From NCBI GenBank assembly GCA_039707655.1, contig CM077667.1:157956642-158020641 (forward strand): 64,000 nucleotides of DNA. Reading direction: 5' to 3'. The translations under genes and the position numbers were made by a program. How positions within the stretch are numbered: the stretch's first letter is position 1; each line of letters begins with the position of its first letter. Source of the stretch: Elymus sibiricus (lineage: Eukaryota > Streptophyta > Magnoliopsida > Poales > Poaceae). This document shows, in pieces, positions 32,298-45,261 of the stretch. The notes beneath the pieces were generated by a model that worked only from the letters and a program-made list of their open reading frames with translations, made no database searches and was not told the DNA's origin.

Positions 32298-35200
32298 TGT
32301 GGGGACCCCGACTCATAAGTTGTGATCACCGAATGCACATGTACAGTGATCCCAGAGATCAATGCTCACTAAACACACAGAAGCTGAATAACAAGAGTCT
32401 TACATCCACATTTAGCGTCTTACACAAATAAAGACCATGAAGGTCAAGTATTACATAGATAGGGCCGCAAGGGCCAAACACTTAAACATAATAAGCAGCG
32501 AAAAGTCTTGATCAGAAACGTGAACCGTTGCCATCTGCCTTAAACCTATAGGCATTCTGACTGGGAAGCGTCCTACTTCGCATGTTCGTCACCAGCGAAC
32601 TCTTCGCCATATTCCTGCTCTTCCATGCCTGGCCAATTAAATAACCAGTGGCAAGCCAATGAGTACTTTGAATGTACTCGCAAGCAACCCAAGTTTTGGA
32701 ACAAGGTATAACAATGCATGATAAAGCACTAAGTAGGTAAGTTTTGCGGAAAGCTAATTTTAAGTGCAATGACATGATCAAGTAATGTAAGCAAGCATGC
32801 ATCAACAGTTGATAGGTATTCATATGAACAAGACACAGTTATCGTCATAAGCAGGGGTTGAACATCTCATGTTCATCATCATGCCAAGTCATCGGACTTA
32901 GCTCAAGTACCATCTTTGTCACCAACACACACACACACCGGGATTGTGAAAACATCTGGACGTAGTTTAAGCAGCACCACCCAACTGTCCTTGACCATGG
33001 ACACGACTATTCGAATAGTTTTACACTCTGCAGAGGTTGCACACTTTACCCACAAGACTCGGGGAACTTCCGTGTCATCCACGACTCACGGTATATTTCA
33101 TACCCGAGGTAAGCACCCGAACAATGGCTTTCCCCTGACGATACTAAACAAAGAGTCCACTCGTTGGTCCGTGTCTTCATGATGTACAAACACGAGCCTT
33201 GCTCTACACAGTACCATCCATGAAGGAACACAATGGTGTGACCAGTGCCTGTAAAGACAGCGCATGGTCGCCCTACCAAGCACGACCTCGTATCGAGAGT
33301 GACCACGTCACTCCCGCCACTAGTAATGCGGGCTCTCTGTCAGCACCGACCAAAGTAATCAACAAAGCCCCTTCCCATATAGGGGTAGAGTGGTTGTACA
33401 TGTAAGGTTGGGACGGTCAACAAATCTTAAATCTAATCCATTTTCGAAAACACACACGCTCACTTGCTCCGGTACAACACTTATTTCTCAAGTGGTTACC
33501 CAACTCAACATCATCTCCCTTGGGCATTAGTGGCACCCGTCGGGGTTTTCGAAAAGTCTTTGAAAACTCTCTTGTTTCCAACACCATGCATATTCCCGTC
33601 CCACATTGCGTAGCATCTACTAAGCATCCTATCTACTCCCACCCGTACAACCCTCATAAGGAGGTAGGGTCATGCACGATGCAAGTGTCAACAAGAAAGT
33701 ATCGGAGGCATCCCACAGAAGGGGATACCACATCATCATGATCATCATCGGAACATAAGGTGCTATATGACATGCATGAAAAGTTTTTTAACATGGTCAA
33801 AGGGCTGCTTGCCTGGCTCAACAAAGTCTTCGGGGTCTTCGAAACCTTTGGGTCCAACTTCCTCGTCGACAGCGCAATCTATCGTTGCGATAAATAACGA
33901 TAATAATAAGATTCACCACCAAAAACAGAGCACCAAATCTACTTCTAAAAATGCTACCCTACTCTGTAAAATACTAAAAATAATATCAACAATATTTGTC
34001 TAAGGTTTTGGGGTGAAAAAGGTTTTCAAAACTATTTTTAACAGAGGCTAAATTATTTAAAACTAGCATTTAAAAAAATCAGTATATAAAATGTTTTCAA
34101 AAATTCTTACAAGTGGCACTGTAAAATTCTACAGAATATTTCTAGATTTGTGGTGGAAAAATAATTGGATTTGGGTAAATATCTTACTCTATGAGATTTT
34201 TGGAATCTCACTGATAAAGGAAAAGGAAAAAGGCCTCAGAGCCAGCTGGGCTGGGCTTCGGCCCATGCACACTGGCGGGCGGCCAAGGGGCCACGTCGAA
34301 GGCAGGTTGGACGAATACGCCTCCACTTGCCATGTCGCGCCCCTGGTCAAATCCGACAGGCGGGTCCGGGGGGGCCCAGTGACCAGCGGGAGAGAGGGGG
34401 GATGAGAGGGTGACACACGGGCCCCAACAGGGTCATCTTCAACCTCCAGACAGGGGATGGGGAGAGCTCACCGGCGGCGTTTCCGACGGTGGCTCGAGGC
34501 GCCGAGGGCACGGGAGTGCTCAGGAGGCTTGAGCGCTTCCAGAGGAGGTGGAGTTCGTCGCCGGCGGCGACGGTTTCGTCAAGGACGACGGACCCGAGCG
34601 GCGGAGCTCCTGTTCGAGGTCGAGCTGCTCGCCCTGGGCTGCCATGGGAGGAAAGAGGAGGGGAAACGGGGTCAGTGAAGCTCAGGGTCCTTGGATCAAA
34701 GGAGAACAGGGACGGAGGAAGGCCATACCGCACGTATTCTGGCGAGCCGAGACGGCGAGCTCCGGCTCGATTCCAAGCGCCTGGTCCTCAAAATGGAAGG
34801 GGAGAGGTGCGGGGGCACGATTTGGTGAGGGAGGAGAGGTTCAAAAGGGAGGGAGAGACGCGGGGAGGCCTCTTTATAGGTGGACGCGAGTCCACCGTGG
34901 GCTTGTGCGTCGGCGAGGTCGAGGCCAAGGCTACAGGCCACGGGGGTTGCGGAGATGGGTCAGGGGTGTTCCTGGGCTTCGCCTAGGACTAGTGGAGGGA
35001 GGAGAGGGAGCTGGGGAGGAGCGGGGCACGCCGCACGTGTGAAGCCACCGGTTGGCCGAACCGGGCAGCCACGGTACGTGCAAGCGGAGCCGCCGATGGA
35101 GGGAGAGGGAGGAGGGGGCCGACAGGGCGCCGTGGGGCGGACGTCGAGGGGGGCCAAGTGGCGAGAGGGGGAAGCCCGAGGCTGTCGGGGCCATGCAGTG

Positions 35201-36622
35201 GGCGGCGGTTACAGTGCGGTCAGCACTTTAGCGCGCTCTGGAGCGCCGTTTTGGCATGCCATGGCATGCCATTGGCAGCTTCTGCGTGGCCTCCCGTGTC
35301 TAGGGGATCTAGGGGGAGTAAACAAGCATGGGTGAGTCATTGGATGCCCTGGAGAGTCAAGGGAGAAGGAGAGAGGCAAAAGGAGAGAGAGAAAGGGGCT
35401 GCCCAGAGAGTAAATTGAGGGTTTTACCCCATCAACCAGTGGCTTATGGACTTGGGGTTTTTTACTGGAGGTGAATGAACATTGTAAGAAGATATGGTAA
35501 AAATTTAGACTCAAGGAGAATAGAGGAAAGGGGTCAAACTTGGCTTTTACAAATCAACCAGAAGGTGTTTGATGGAGTTTTAGGCAAGCAAATGGAGTTT
35601 GATTGACATGAGTTTTAACAGGATGGAAATGTAGGTAAACATAGGGAGGATCACCAAGTTTGAGGAGATTTGAAGAAAGTTGACAGTACAAACTTGAAAA
35701 ACCCTAGAATTCAACAAAATCTGAATTCTGTAGATCCAGGCATGCAATACTGTGCTCCCAAATCCACAACTTGGCGTGGTATCATTATTTGGGGTTTAGA
35801 ACATGCCCACAAAGTTTGGGATCAATAGGAGATACATCACATTGTAAAGTTGCTCAAATTTGGCTCTGGACAGGAATGGTTTTGGAATATTTTGATGAAG
35901 CAATTCAATTGGGATTGAGATGAAACTTTGCAAGATCATCACATATGTCATTTGTGACTTGCTAGAATTTTCCTGGAATTTATTGAGAATATTTCTTATA
36001 GAAATATTTCAAAAGCTTGATTTGGACAGAAAGGGTTTTGAGCGGTTTTGTCCATGATTTTGAACATGACCATGTGTTGAAACTCATATATATGGAAAAT
36101 ATATGTCCACTGAGTTTCCCTAAATTTTCTCAAATATTTTTAAAGCATTTAAATAATTTTTCCCTATGAAAAACCATTTCTGGCCTTAAGAAAAAAACCT
36201 TTAAATAAAATATCAAAATAATCTTTAAAAATTAATATTTGGTGATTTTGGGAAGTCATATATATACTAGGTTCCAAATAAAGTCTTTGGGGAAAAAGGA
36301 TCCACCCAATTTGAGGACTTGTAGTACAAACCTCAATTCAGGGGCTTTTGAAAACCTAATTTGAATAAATCCTTTTTGGCCAAAATAATATTTGATAAAA
36401 AAAAGTTTTGGGTACTATTCACATGGCATGATCATTGGGCAAGTAGTTTGGATCAAGGAAGATGAATATGGAGAGGAGTAGAACCTAAGAGGGCCATACA
36501 CAAACAACCAAACAAGCAAACAATCAACAATTCAAACAATCATATGCACTCAAAAAGTTTTAATTGGTTCCAAATTTTGTAAATCCAAGCATAGCAAAAT
36601 GATACAAACACAGGGTGTGATA
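32298..36622 (-). repeat. RLG-C 5' LTR
   Basis: It is 4325 bp, intact and non-coding. It has a TATA box TATAAAG at 34872-34878 (minus strand), an 18-bp palindrome at 35253-35270 and a GC-rich block (34230-35420). It is collinear with the 3' LTR at 22280-26570, with scattered substitutions and small indels. Confidence 0.94.
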
Positions 36623-36627
36623 CAAGC

Positions 36628-38072
36628 GGTTTTCAACAAGGTAATTTCTGCAAGCACTAAAATTGTAGGTAACAGATAGTTTGATAGCAAGATAATTGGT
36701 AACGAGCAAGTAACGGTAACGAGCAAGTAACGGTAACTGTAAGAAAGGTGCAGCAAGGTCGCCCAATCCTTTTGTGGCAAAGGACAGGCCAGAATAATCT
36801 CTAGTAATAGGCAAAGTGTTCTTGAGGGTACACGGGAATTTCATCTAGTCACTTTTATCATGTTGGTTTGATTCCTGTTCGCTACTTTGATAATTTGATA
36901 TGTGGGTGGACCGGTGCTTGGGTGCTGTTCTTACTTGAAAAACCTCCCACTTATGATTAACCCCCTCACAAGCATCCGCAACTATGAGAAAAGTATTAAG
37001 ATAAAATCTAACCATAGCATTAAATGTTTGGATCCAAATCAGCCCCTTACGAAGTAGCGCATAAACTAGGGTTTAAGCTTCTATCACTCTAGCAACCCAT
37101 CATCTAATAACTACTCCACAATGCATTCCCTTAGGCCCATGAATGGTGAAGTGTCATGTAGTCGACGTTCACATGACACCACTAAGGGAATCACAACATA
37201 CATATCATCAAAATATCGAACACATATCAAATTCACATGATTACTTGCAACATGACTTCTCCCGTGACCTCAAGAACAAAGGTAACTACTCACAAATAAT
37301 AAACATGCTCAAGATCAGAGGGGTATTGAATAGCATAATGGATCTGAACATATAATATTCCACCAAATAAACCATATAGTAATCAACTACGCAAGGTAAT
37401 CAACACTACTAGTCAACCACAGGTACCAATCTGAGGTTCCAGTACAAAGATTGAACACAAGAGATGAACTAGGGTTTGAGAGGAGATGGTGTTGTTGAAG
37501 ATGTTGATGAAGATTGGCCTCCCAAAGATGAGAGGGGTGTTGGTGATGACGATGGCTTCGGTTTCCCCCTCCGGGAGGGAAGTTCCCCCGGCGGAATCGC
37601 TCCGCCGGAGGGCAAAAGTGCTCATGCCCAAGTTCCGCCTCGAGGCGGCGGCGCTTCGTCCCGAAAGTCCTCCTCTTATTTTTTATAGGTCAAATATGAC
37701 TATATACCAGAAGATGGGCACCGGAGGTGGGCCGAGGAGGCCACAACCCACCAGGGCGCACCCAGGGGGCCTGGCGCGCCCTGGTGTCTTGTGCCCACCA
37801 GGGTGGCCCGCTCCGGTAGTTTTTTGCTCCAGTATTTTTTATTAATTCCAAAAATAATCTCCGTAAAATTTCAGCTTCATTGGATTTGTGCAGAATAGGT
37901 ATCTCTGATGTGCTTTTTCAGGTCCAGAATTCCAGCTGCCGGTATTCTCCCTCTTTGTGTAAACCTTGCATATTATGAGAGAAAAGGCATTAGAATCACT
38001 CCCTAAAGCATTATTATTCAACAAAACATAATAAATAACAGTAGGAAATCATAATGCAAAATGGACGTATCA
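36628..38072 (-). repeat. RLG-B 3' LTR, main part
   Basis: It resumes after RLG-C (TSD CAAGC at 36623-36627) and ends GACGTATCA at 38072. It is collinear with the RLG-B 5' LTR copy starting at about 45353. A TATA-type TATAAAA lies on the minus strand (37681-37687). It is non-coding. Confidence 0.93.
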
Positions 38073-39642
38073 AGTCTCCCAAGATTAGACCTCGCTTGTC
38101 CTCAAGCGAAAAACGAAATTAAAAAGCATGTCCACATGGTTTGAGAGAGAGGTGTCGATAAAAACAAAATACGGGCATAGAAGCATCATGCTTATTATCA
38201 TAACAGCAACAAACTCTATCATAAAACTTATTCATATACTTTCATCATATAACTTCTCATGAATAAGTAACAATTCATCACAACATAAAAGTATAAAGCA
38301 TAAACCTTATTGAAAACCGACAAACTATGTTCTCAGTCAACTTTGCAACTACAATTCATTATATTTTCAGGAAGGGTCTCATGTCGGAGCCTTTTGGCAA
38401 GTCCACATACTCAACCATCATTTAGACTTCTATGATTGCTAACACTCATGGCATACCCATGAGCAAAAAGTTTCAACCAGACACATAGGTAGATAGGGGC
38501 TTATAGTTTCGCCTCCCAATGTATTCACCTCAAGGGTGATGTCAACAATAATAACTCATGCCCACTCATATCCAACTGGATATATGTGCCTAGATCTTTC
38601 CTCACCACATGATGCCTGCAAAAGGAATAGGGAAGAATACTTTGACTCTTGCATAAAAGTAAATACATAAAAGTAAAATATAGTCCCTTCGTAGAGGGAA
38701 GCAGAGGTTGTCATGCGCTTTTTGGTTTGTATGCCCAATCCCTTAATGTAAAAGAACGTCATGCTATATTGCCCCCTATGATAGCAACCTTTATTATGCA
38801 GTCTGTCGCTTTTATCACTTTGCCATCATAAGTACGTATAGCGCTCAATTTTCTCTTACACTAATTGATCAAAACACTTTTAGAAGAAATTTTTATTGCC
38901 TTATTGCACCGATGACAACTTACTTGAAGGATCTTACTTGATCCGTAGGTAGGTATGGTGTACACTCAAAGAATAAATTTGGGTTTCGGTTTTTGGATGC
39001 ACAAGTAGTATCTCTACTTAGTGCAGAATTTTTCGCTAGCAAAGATATTGAGCAAGCACCACATGTTGAAGGATCTATGACAATATAACTTCTATGTGAA
39101 TATGAACAAACATAAATCATTACATTGTCTTCCTTGTCCAACGTCAACAATTTTGACATATAATATTTGATGGGGGCTCACAATCATAAAAGATGTCCAA
39201 GATAGTGTATTTGCATGTGAATCTTCTCTTCCCTTATTAATTCTTTCATGAATTGCATCATTGACCAATGCTATGTTTATCAATCTCTAATAAATTTTAC
39301 TACTTATACTTTTCCTTATGTGATGTCATTACTCATCATAAGATTAGCATATGATTCTTTTCATTTATTTCTCTTTCCTTTATTTTCATTGCAACAAGAA
39401 AGTAGAGAGGCAAAAACTCAAACTAAACTTTATTATATAACTCTCACTTGATTACATAGATAGATAGGCCATGAAACTAACACACAAAAATAGATCGTGC
39501 TAAACTTTTATTCAACTAAAGCAAAGGGAAACTAAAGATCAAACTAAAGTAGGTAAAGGTGAATAAAGGTGGTGGTAATACGATACCGGGGCACCTCCCC
39601 CAAGCTTGGCTCAAGCCAAGGGAAGTGCCCATACCCGTGTGG
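38073..39642 (-). other. RLG-B 3' internal non-coding region
   Basis: A polypurine tract (minus strand CTTGGGAGACT) abuts the LTR. The rest is A/T-rich sequence collinear in kind with the 3' internal regions of RLG-A and RLG-E (for example 'gatgcacaagtagtat' at about 38995 and 53930). No gene is supported. Confidence 0.7.
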
Positions 39643-40167
39643 TCAAGTTTCCTTTGGTGGTGGTGATGAAGAAGGTGGTGGTGATGATGTGGTTGGCTTG
39701 TCCTCCAGCTTCCAGGGCAAGGGATCCCCATCGAAAGTTGACGCACGAGTCCCTAGAGTCCTGCAACTCACAGCTAAACTCATACCTTTAAATCTTGCTT
39801 CATATTCAAAGACTTGGTTTTGAAGATCATAAACTTGGCTCTGCAGAAAATTAATTTGCTCGTTGAGAGTGGAGATGATGTCCTTCACAGAACGGCCATC
39901 CACCATCTGATCACGGGTGAATTCTGTGATCATGGAGTGATTGGCACTAAGTCCACGCTCCACCATCTTCTGGCACTTGAAGATTTCCTGTTCCACCGCC
40001 TCGAGCCTAGCCTCCACGCTTCCGGTCTTCTTAGGTCCCTGAACATCGCGGATGTGGAGCACCCCCTCACGCATCTCAATGGCTTGAGGGTGCTTCATCA
40101 CCTCTGGCAAGTACGGGTTGATGACCTTCTCGAAGAACTTGTCCTTGGAGGAGCTTGGTGGAGCCAT
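39643..40167 (-). CDS. RLG-B env-position ORF (coiled-coil protein)
   Basis: An uninterrupted 174-codon ORF starts at ATG 40167, downstream of integrase, where Athila elements carry an extra ORF. It has a basic N-terminus (MAPPSSSKDKFFEKVINPYL) and the block LHIRDVQGPKKTGSVEARLE. A heptad-rich stretch (EQINFLQSQVYDLQNQVFEY) predicts a coiled coil, and the tail is rich in Pro and Ser. No signal peptide or membrane segment is visible, so a viral-envelope role is not supported. Comparable ORFs recur in Triticeae Athila elements (from memory). The function is unknown. Confidence 0.65.
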   Translation of the reverse strand: MAPPSSSKDKFFEKVINPYLPEVMKHPQAIEMREGVLHIRDVQGPKKTGSVEARLEAVEQEIFKCQKMVERGLSANHSMITEFTRDQMVDGRSVKDIISTLNEQINFLQSQVYDLQNQVFEYEARFKGMSLAVSCRTLGTRASTFDGDPLPWKLEDKPTTSSPPPSSSPPPKET

Positions 40168-40508
40168 GGAGATCTAGATCTGACGAGAAAACAGCAAGAA
40201 ACAAGAACAGAGGATTTTTCTGCGATGCGGTTTTCAAAACAGTCGGGGGTATATATAGAGAATTTTTATTCTTGGGAAACAAGCATATAGAAGGAAAACG
40301 GAGTCGGGAAGGTGTCCGAGGTGGGCACAACCCACCAGGGCACGCCCAGGGGTGCCTGGCACGCCCTGGTGTATCGTGCTCACCTCGATCACCTTCCGGT
40401 TTATTTCTTTATTTCCAATATTTTCTAATATTCCAAAACTGAAAAAAAATATTTTCGCGGATTTTTGGGAGTCCGTTTACTTACCGTATCACGTACCTCC
40501 TATTTTTT

Positions 40509-41554
40509 TCAAAATTCTGGAGTGTTCCGGAAGGTTTCTTTTATGTGTTCCTCCGGTGTCATGGTTTGGACAACATTGCTTTCAACGTTAATAGGCGTAC
40601 CTGAGATATAATGCTTAATTCTTTATCCATTGACCACCTTCGGGTTAGTACCTTCGGCGTTATTAATCTTGATAGCTCCAGAATGATAAACCTCTTCGAT
40701 AATATAGGGTCCTTCCCATTTGGATAGAAGCTTATTTGCAAAAAGTCTTAAACGAGAGTTGAACAAAAGAACATAGTCTCCTATTTTGAATTCCCGCTTT
40801 TGGATTCTTTTGTCATGCCATCTTTTTACTTTTTCTTTGAATAGTTTGGCATTTTCATAGGCTTGGGTTCTCCATTCATCTAGTGAGCTAATATCAAATA
40901 GCCTCTTCTCACCGGCAAGTTTGAAATCATAATTGATTCTTTAATTGCCCAAAATGCTTTATGTTCTAATTCTAGAGGCAAATGACAAGCTTTACCATAT
41001 ACCATTTTGTATGGAGACCTATTGATAGCTTTTTGTAATATTAATTTTATTCCTCTATTGCTAAGTTCAACTTGACCACTAGATTGAGGATGATAGGGTG
41101 ATGCAATTCTATGGTTAACATCATATTTAGCAAGCATCTTACGGAAAGCACCATGAATAAAGTGTGAACCACCATCAGTCATTAAGTATCTAGGGACTCC
41201 AAACCTCAGGAAGATAACCTCTTTAAGCATTTTAATGGAGGTGTGGTGATCAGCACTACTAGTTGGAATAGCTTCTACCCACTTAGTGACATAATCAACA
41301 GCAACCAAAATAAGAGTGTACCCATTAGAGGAAGGAAAAGGCCCCATATAATCAAAACTCCAAACGCCAAATGTTTCGACAACAAGTGAATAATTCATAG
41401 GCATTTCCTGACGTTTACCGATATTACCAATTCTTTGACATTCATCACAAGACAAGACAAACATACGGGCATCCTTGAAGAGAGTAGGCCAATAAAAACT
41501 AGATTGTAATACCTTGTGAGAAGTTCTATCTCCCGCATGATGTCCTCCATAAAC
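40509..41554 (-). pseudogene. RLG-B integrase, frameshifted and internally deleted
   Basis: The frame shifts near 41540 relative to RNase H and reads through the integrase zinc region and core (WSFDYMGPFP; TDGGSHFIHGAF; SSGQVELSNRG). After LILQKAINR it jumps to SPYKMVYGKACHLPLELEHKA, skipping about 25-30 residues usual for Athila integrases. The remainder (about 40509-40920) changes frame again and ends with RRIK/KHYIS-type Athila C-terminus, with an in-frame TAA near 40620. The integration enzyme is inactive. Confidence 0.85.
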
Positions 41555-43162
41555 TTAGGAATGACAATTCCATAGGATTTGTTCCTGTTCATGCTCAGGT
41601 ACACAACATCTAATAATACCATCTACTCCTTCTTTATAAAGATGTGGGTCATCCCAAAAGTAATGTCTCAAGTCATAGAAGAATTTTTTCTTTTGTTGGT
41701 ATGTGAAGCTAGGTGGTATGTATTTAGCGATAATGTAATTAGCATAATTAGCATACCAAGGGGTGTTTTGAGAAACACTTATTGTAGCTAACTGTTCGTC
41801 AGGGAAACTATCATCAATAGGTAGTGGGTCATCAAGAATATTTTCTAACCTAGACAAGTTATCAGCTACGGGGTTCTCAGCTCTCTTCCTATCAATAATG
41901 TGTAAATCAAATTCTTGAAGCAAGAGAACCCACCTAATGAGTCTAGGTTTAGCATCTTTCTTTTCCATAAGATATTTTATAGTAGCATGATCGGTGTGAA
42001 CAATAACTTTGGAGTCAACAATATAGGATCTAAATTTATCACAAGCAAACACAACTGCTAAAAATTCTTTTTCAGTAGTAGCATAATTTCGTTGAGCACT
42101 GTCTATAGTTTTGCTAGCAAAATGGATAACATTCAATTTTTTATCAACTCTTTGTCCTAGAACAGCACCAACGGCATAATCACTAGCATCACACATTATT
42201 TCAAAAGGCAAGTTCCAATCAGGTGGTTGAACGATAGGTGCAGAGGTTAAGGCTTTCTTGAGTGTTTCAAAGGCTTCCACACAATCATCATCAAAAACAA
42301 AAGGAATATCCTTTTGCAAAAGATTAGTAAGAGGCCTAGAAATTTTAGAGAAGTCTTTAATGAACCTCCTATAGAAACCAGCATGACCAAGGAAACTTCG
42401 AATACCTTTAATATCTTTAGGACATGGCATTTTCTCAATTGCATCAACTTTAGCTTTATCCCGCTAAATACCTCGTTCAGATATTTTATGCCCCAAGACA
42501 ATGCCTTCATTAACCATAAAGTGGCACTTCTCCCAATTCAAGACAAGATTAGTTTGTTCACATCTCTGCAAAACTCGATCAAGGTTGCTTAAGCAATCAT
42601 CAAAAGAAGTTCCGTAAACGGAAAAATCATCCATGAAAACCTCCACAATCTTTTCACAAAAATTAGAGAATATAGAAGTCATACATCTTTGAAAGGTAGC
42701 AGGTGCAATGCATAAACGAAAAGGCATATGTCTATAAGCATAGGTTCCAAAAGGGCAAGTAAAGGTGGTTTTCTCTTGATCGGATTGTGACACAGGTATT
42801 TGAGAGAAACCAGAGTATCCGTCTAGGAAACAAAAGTGTGTGTGCTTAGATAATATTTCTAGCATTTGATCAATGAAAGGCAAAGGGTAATGATCTTTTC
42901 TAGTAGCTTTATTTAATTTCCTAAAATCAATTACCATTCTATAGCCAGTGACAATTCTTTGTGGAATGAGTTCATTTTTATCATTAGGAACAACAGTAAT
43001 ACCTCCTTTCTTAGGGACACAATGAACGGGACTTACCCATCTACTATCAGCAATGAGATAGATTATACCTGCTTCTAGAAGCTTTAATATTTCAGTTCTT
43101 ACCACCTACTTCATCTTAGGATTCAATCGCCGTTGGTGATCAACAATGGGTTTAGCATCAGG
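41555..43162 (-). pseudogene. RLG-B reverse transcriptase - RNase H, degenerate
   Basis: RT (43105-42464) has RIVTGYRMVIDFRKLNKAT, then VFMDDF as the catalytic YXDD equivalent. After one TAG near 42464-42466 it continues through the RT thumb ([16 protein letters not shown]) and RNase H ([30 protein letters not shown]) to 41555. Two further stops lie between protease and RT (about 43105-43163). Sequence type is Athila. Confidence 0.88.
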
Positions 43163-45155
43163 TTACATATTAATCTTGTGCTGACATAGAGTGGGACTAA
43201 TGCCCTTAAGATCATCAAGAGTATAACCAATAGCAGCCCGGTGCTTCCTTAGAACTTTTAATAATCTTTCTTCTTCATGTTCTGAAAGGTTAGCACTAAT
43301 AATAACATGATATATCTTTTTCTCATCAAGATAAGCATACTTCAAAGTATCAGGCAATTGCTTTAATTCGAACACAGGATCACCTTTAGGTGGAGGAGGA
43401 CCTCCAAGTGTTTCAATAGGCAAATTGTGTTTCAGAAGGGGTTGTTGTTCAAAGCAAATTTGATCTATTTTGTTTCTTTCACGCAAGTGCATATCATTTT
43501 CATGGTAAAGCAAATATTGTTCTAATGGACCAGTAGGAGGCACAACAATAGAAGCGAGACCAATTATTTCATCCTTACTAGATAGCGCTTTATCATGAGG
43601 TAGTCTACTAAACTTGAAAAAATTAAACTCATGAGACACATCACCAAAACTAACACCGACAGTTTGTTTTTCACAATCTATCTTAGCATTGACGGTGCTC
43701 AAGAAAGGTCTACCAAAGATAATGGGACAAAAGTTGTCTTGTGGGGAACCAAGGATTAGAAAATCAGTAGGGTATTTTACTTTCCCACACAAGACTTCAA
43801 CATCTCTAACAATCCCAAGTGGTGTGATGGTGTCTCTATTAGCAAATTTAATAGTAACATCAATGTCTTCTATTTCAACAGGCGCTATTTCATCCATAAT
43901 TTCTTGGTATAGAGTAAAAGGGATAGCACTCACCCTAGCACCCAAATCACACAAACCATGATAGAAATGATCTCCGATTTCAACTGAGACAACAGGCATG
44001 CCTTCTATGGGTCTATGTTTATCTTTTTCATCGGGTTTAGCAATTCTAGCAGCTTCATCATAGGAGTAGATAACATGCCCATCAATATTTTCTACCAAGA
44101 GATCTTTAACCATAGCAACACTAGGTTCTACTTTAATTTGCTCAGGGGGCTTAGGTGCTCTTATATTACTCTTACGAACCACAGTTGATACCTTAGCATG
44201 TTCCTTTATCCTAACAGGGAAAGGTGGTTTTTCAATATAAGCGGTAGGCACAACTGGATCAACATTGTAAATGATGGTTTCATCTTTTGCTATGACCGGT
44301 TCTTTAATTTCTTCTTTAATAGGGGGGTGATATTTAAACCACTTCTCCTTAGGGAGATCAACGTGAGTAGCAAATGCTTCACAGAAAGAGGCTACTATCT
44401 CAGAGTCAAGTCCATATTTAGTCCTAAACTTGTGAAAAGTATCGGTATTCATAAAAGATTTAACACAATCAAACTCAAGCTTTATACCTGACTCATTACC
44501 TTCGTCGAGTTCCCAATCTTTAGAGTTGCGTTTAATTCTTTCTAAGAGATCCCACTTGAATTCAATAGTCCTCTTCATATAAGAACCAGCACAAGAAGTA
44601 TCGAGCATGGATTGATCATTATGAGAAAGCCGAGCATAAAAATTCTGAATGATGACTTCTCTCGGGATTTCATGATTGGGGCATGAATATAACATTGACT
44701 TAAGCCTCCACAAGCTAGAGTGATGCTTTCTCCTTCACGAGGCCAAAAATTATATATATAACTCCAATCACGATGAACTAGATGCATGGGATAAAACTTT
44801 TGCAGAATTCCAATTGCAAACGATTCCAGTTCCAAGATCCAAGATCATCACATAGCCTATACCATGCAAATACTTTTCCTTTCAAAGATACAGGGAAAAC
44901 CTTCTTCTTAGCTTCATCTCCAGGTAAACCTGCAAGCTTAAATAATCCACAAATTTTGTTCACATATAATAGGTGCATATCAGGATGTTCAGTTCCATCT
45001 CCTGCATAAGGTTTAGCAAGAAGTTGTTCTACCATAGCCGAAGGAATTTCATAACCAATATTGTCAGTAGGTGCAGTAGGTTGAGGGGCAACTAATTGTG
45101 GTTCCGATCGAGGTGAAGATACCCCGAACAAACCCCTCAAAGGATTGTTTTCCAT
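43163..45155 (-). pseudogene. RLG-B gag-protease, frameshifted
   Basis: The ATG at 45155 starts MENNPLRGLFG. Gag runs through DEAKKKVFPVSLKGKVFAWY, then a frameshift near 44790-44720 leads into the long frame 44713-43163. This holds the rest of gag (NHEIPREVIIQNFYARLSHN), a Pro-rich linker and the aspartic protease (FYHGLCDLGARVSAIPF). The residue after DLGA is Arg where the family normally has Ser. The FGRPFLSTVNAKID flap is intact. It is followed by the RT-linker (LPIETLGGPPPP). Confidence 0.87.
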
Positions 45156-45232
45156 AGTAGCAAGTAGCAATAAATTTCAGCATGTAGTATAAGTTTTTCC
45201 TTAGCGATTTCCACTTACCAAGAGCGCTTCAC

Positions 45233-45250
45233 TCTCCGGCAACGGCGCAA
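45233..45250 (-). other. Primer binding site (tRNA-Asp type), RLG-B
   Basis: The minus strand reads TTGCGCCGTTGCCGGAGA, two mismatches from the tRNA-Asp site of RLG-A. It lies 11 bp from the 5' LTR end. Confidence 0.88.
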
Positions 45251-45261
45251 GAAAAGAGTCT

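Larger units (their letters stand above)
12641..36622 (-). mobile_element. RLG-C: chromovirus-type Gypsy element with 4.3-kb LTRs
   Basis: Ends TGTGGGGACCCC and GGGTGTGATA (TGTCACACCC type, terminal CA changed to TA) are flanked by CAAGC (12636-12640 and 36623-36627). The intact target sequence is present in the other LTR of RLG-B (about 45345-45355). The 5' LTR is 32298-36622. The 3' LTR is 12641-12690 plus 22280-26570, split by RLC-D. Coding regions lie on the minus strand between 26614 and 32071, with integrase and a C-terminal chromodomain-like end. Domain order and sequence fit the Tekay/Del branch of plant chromoviruses. Confidence 0.92.
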
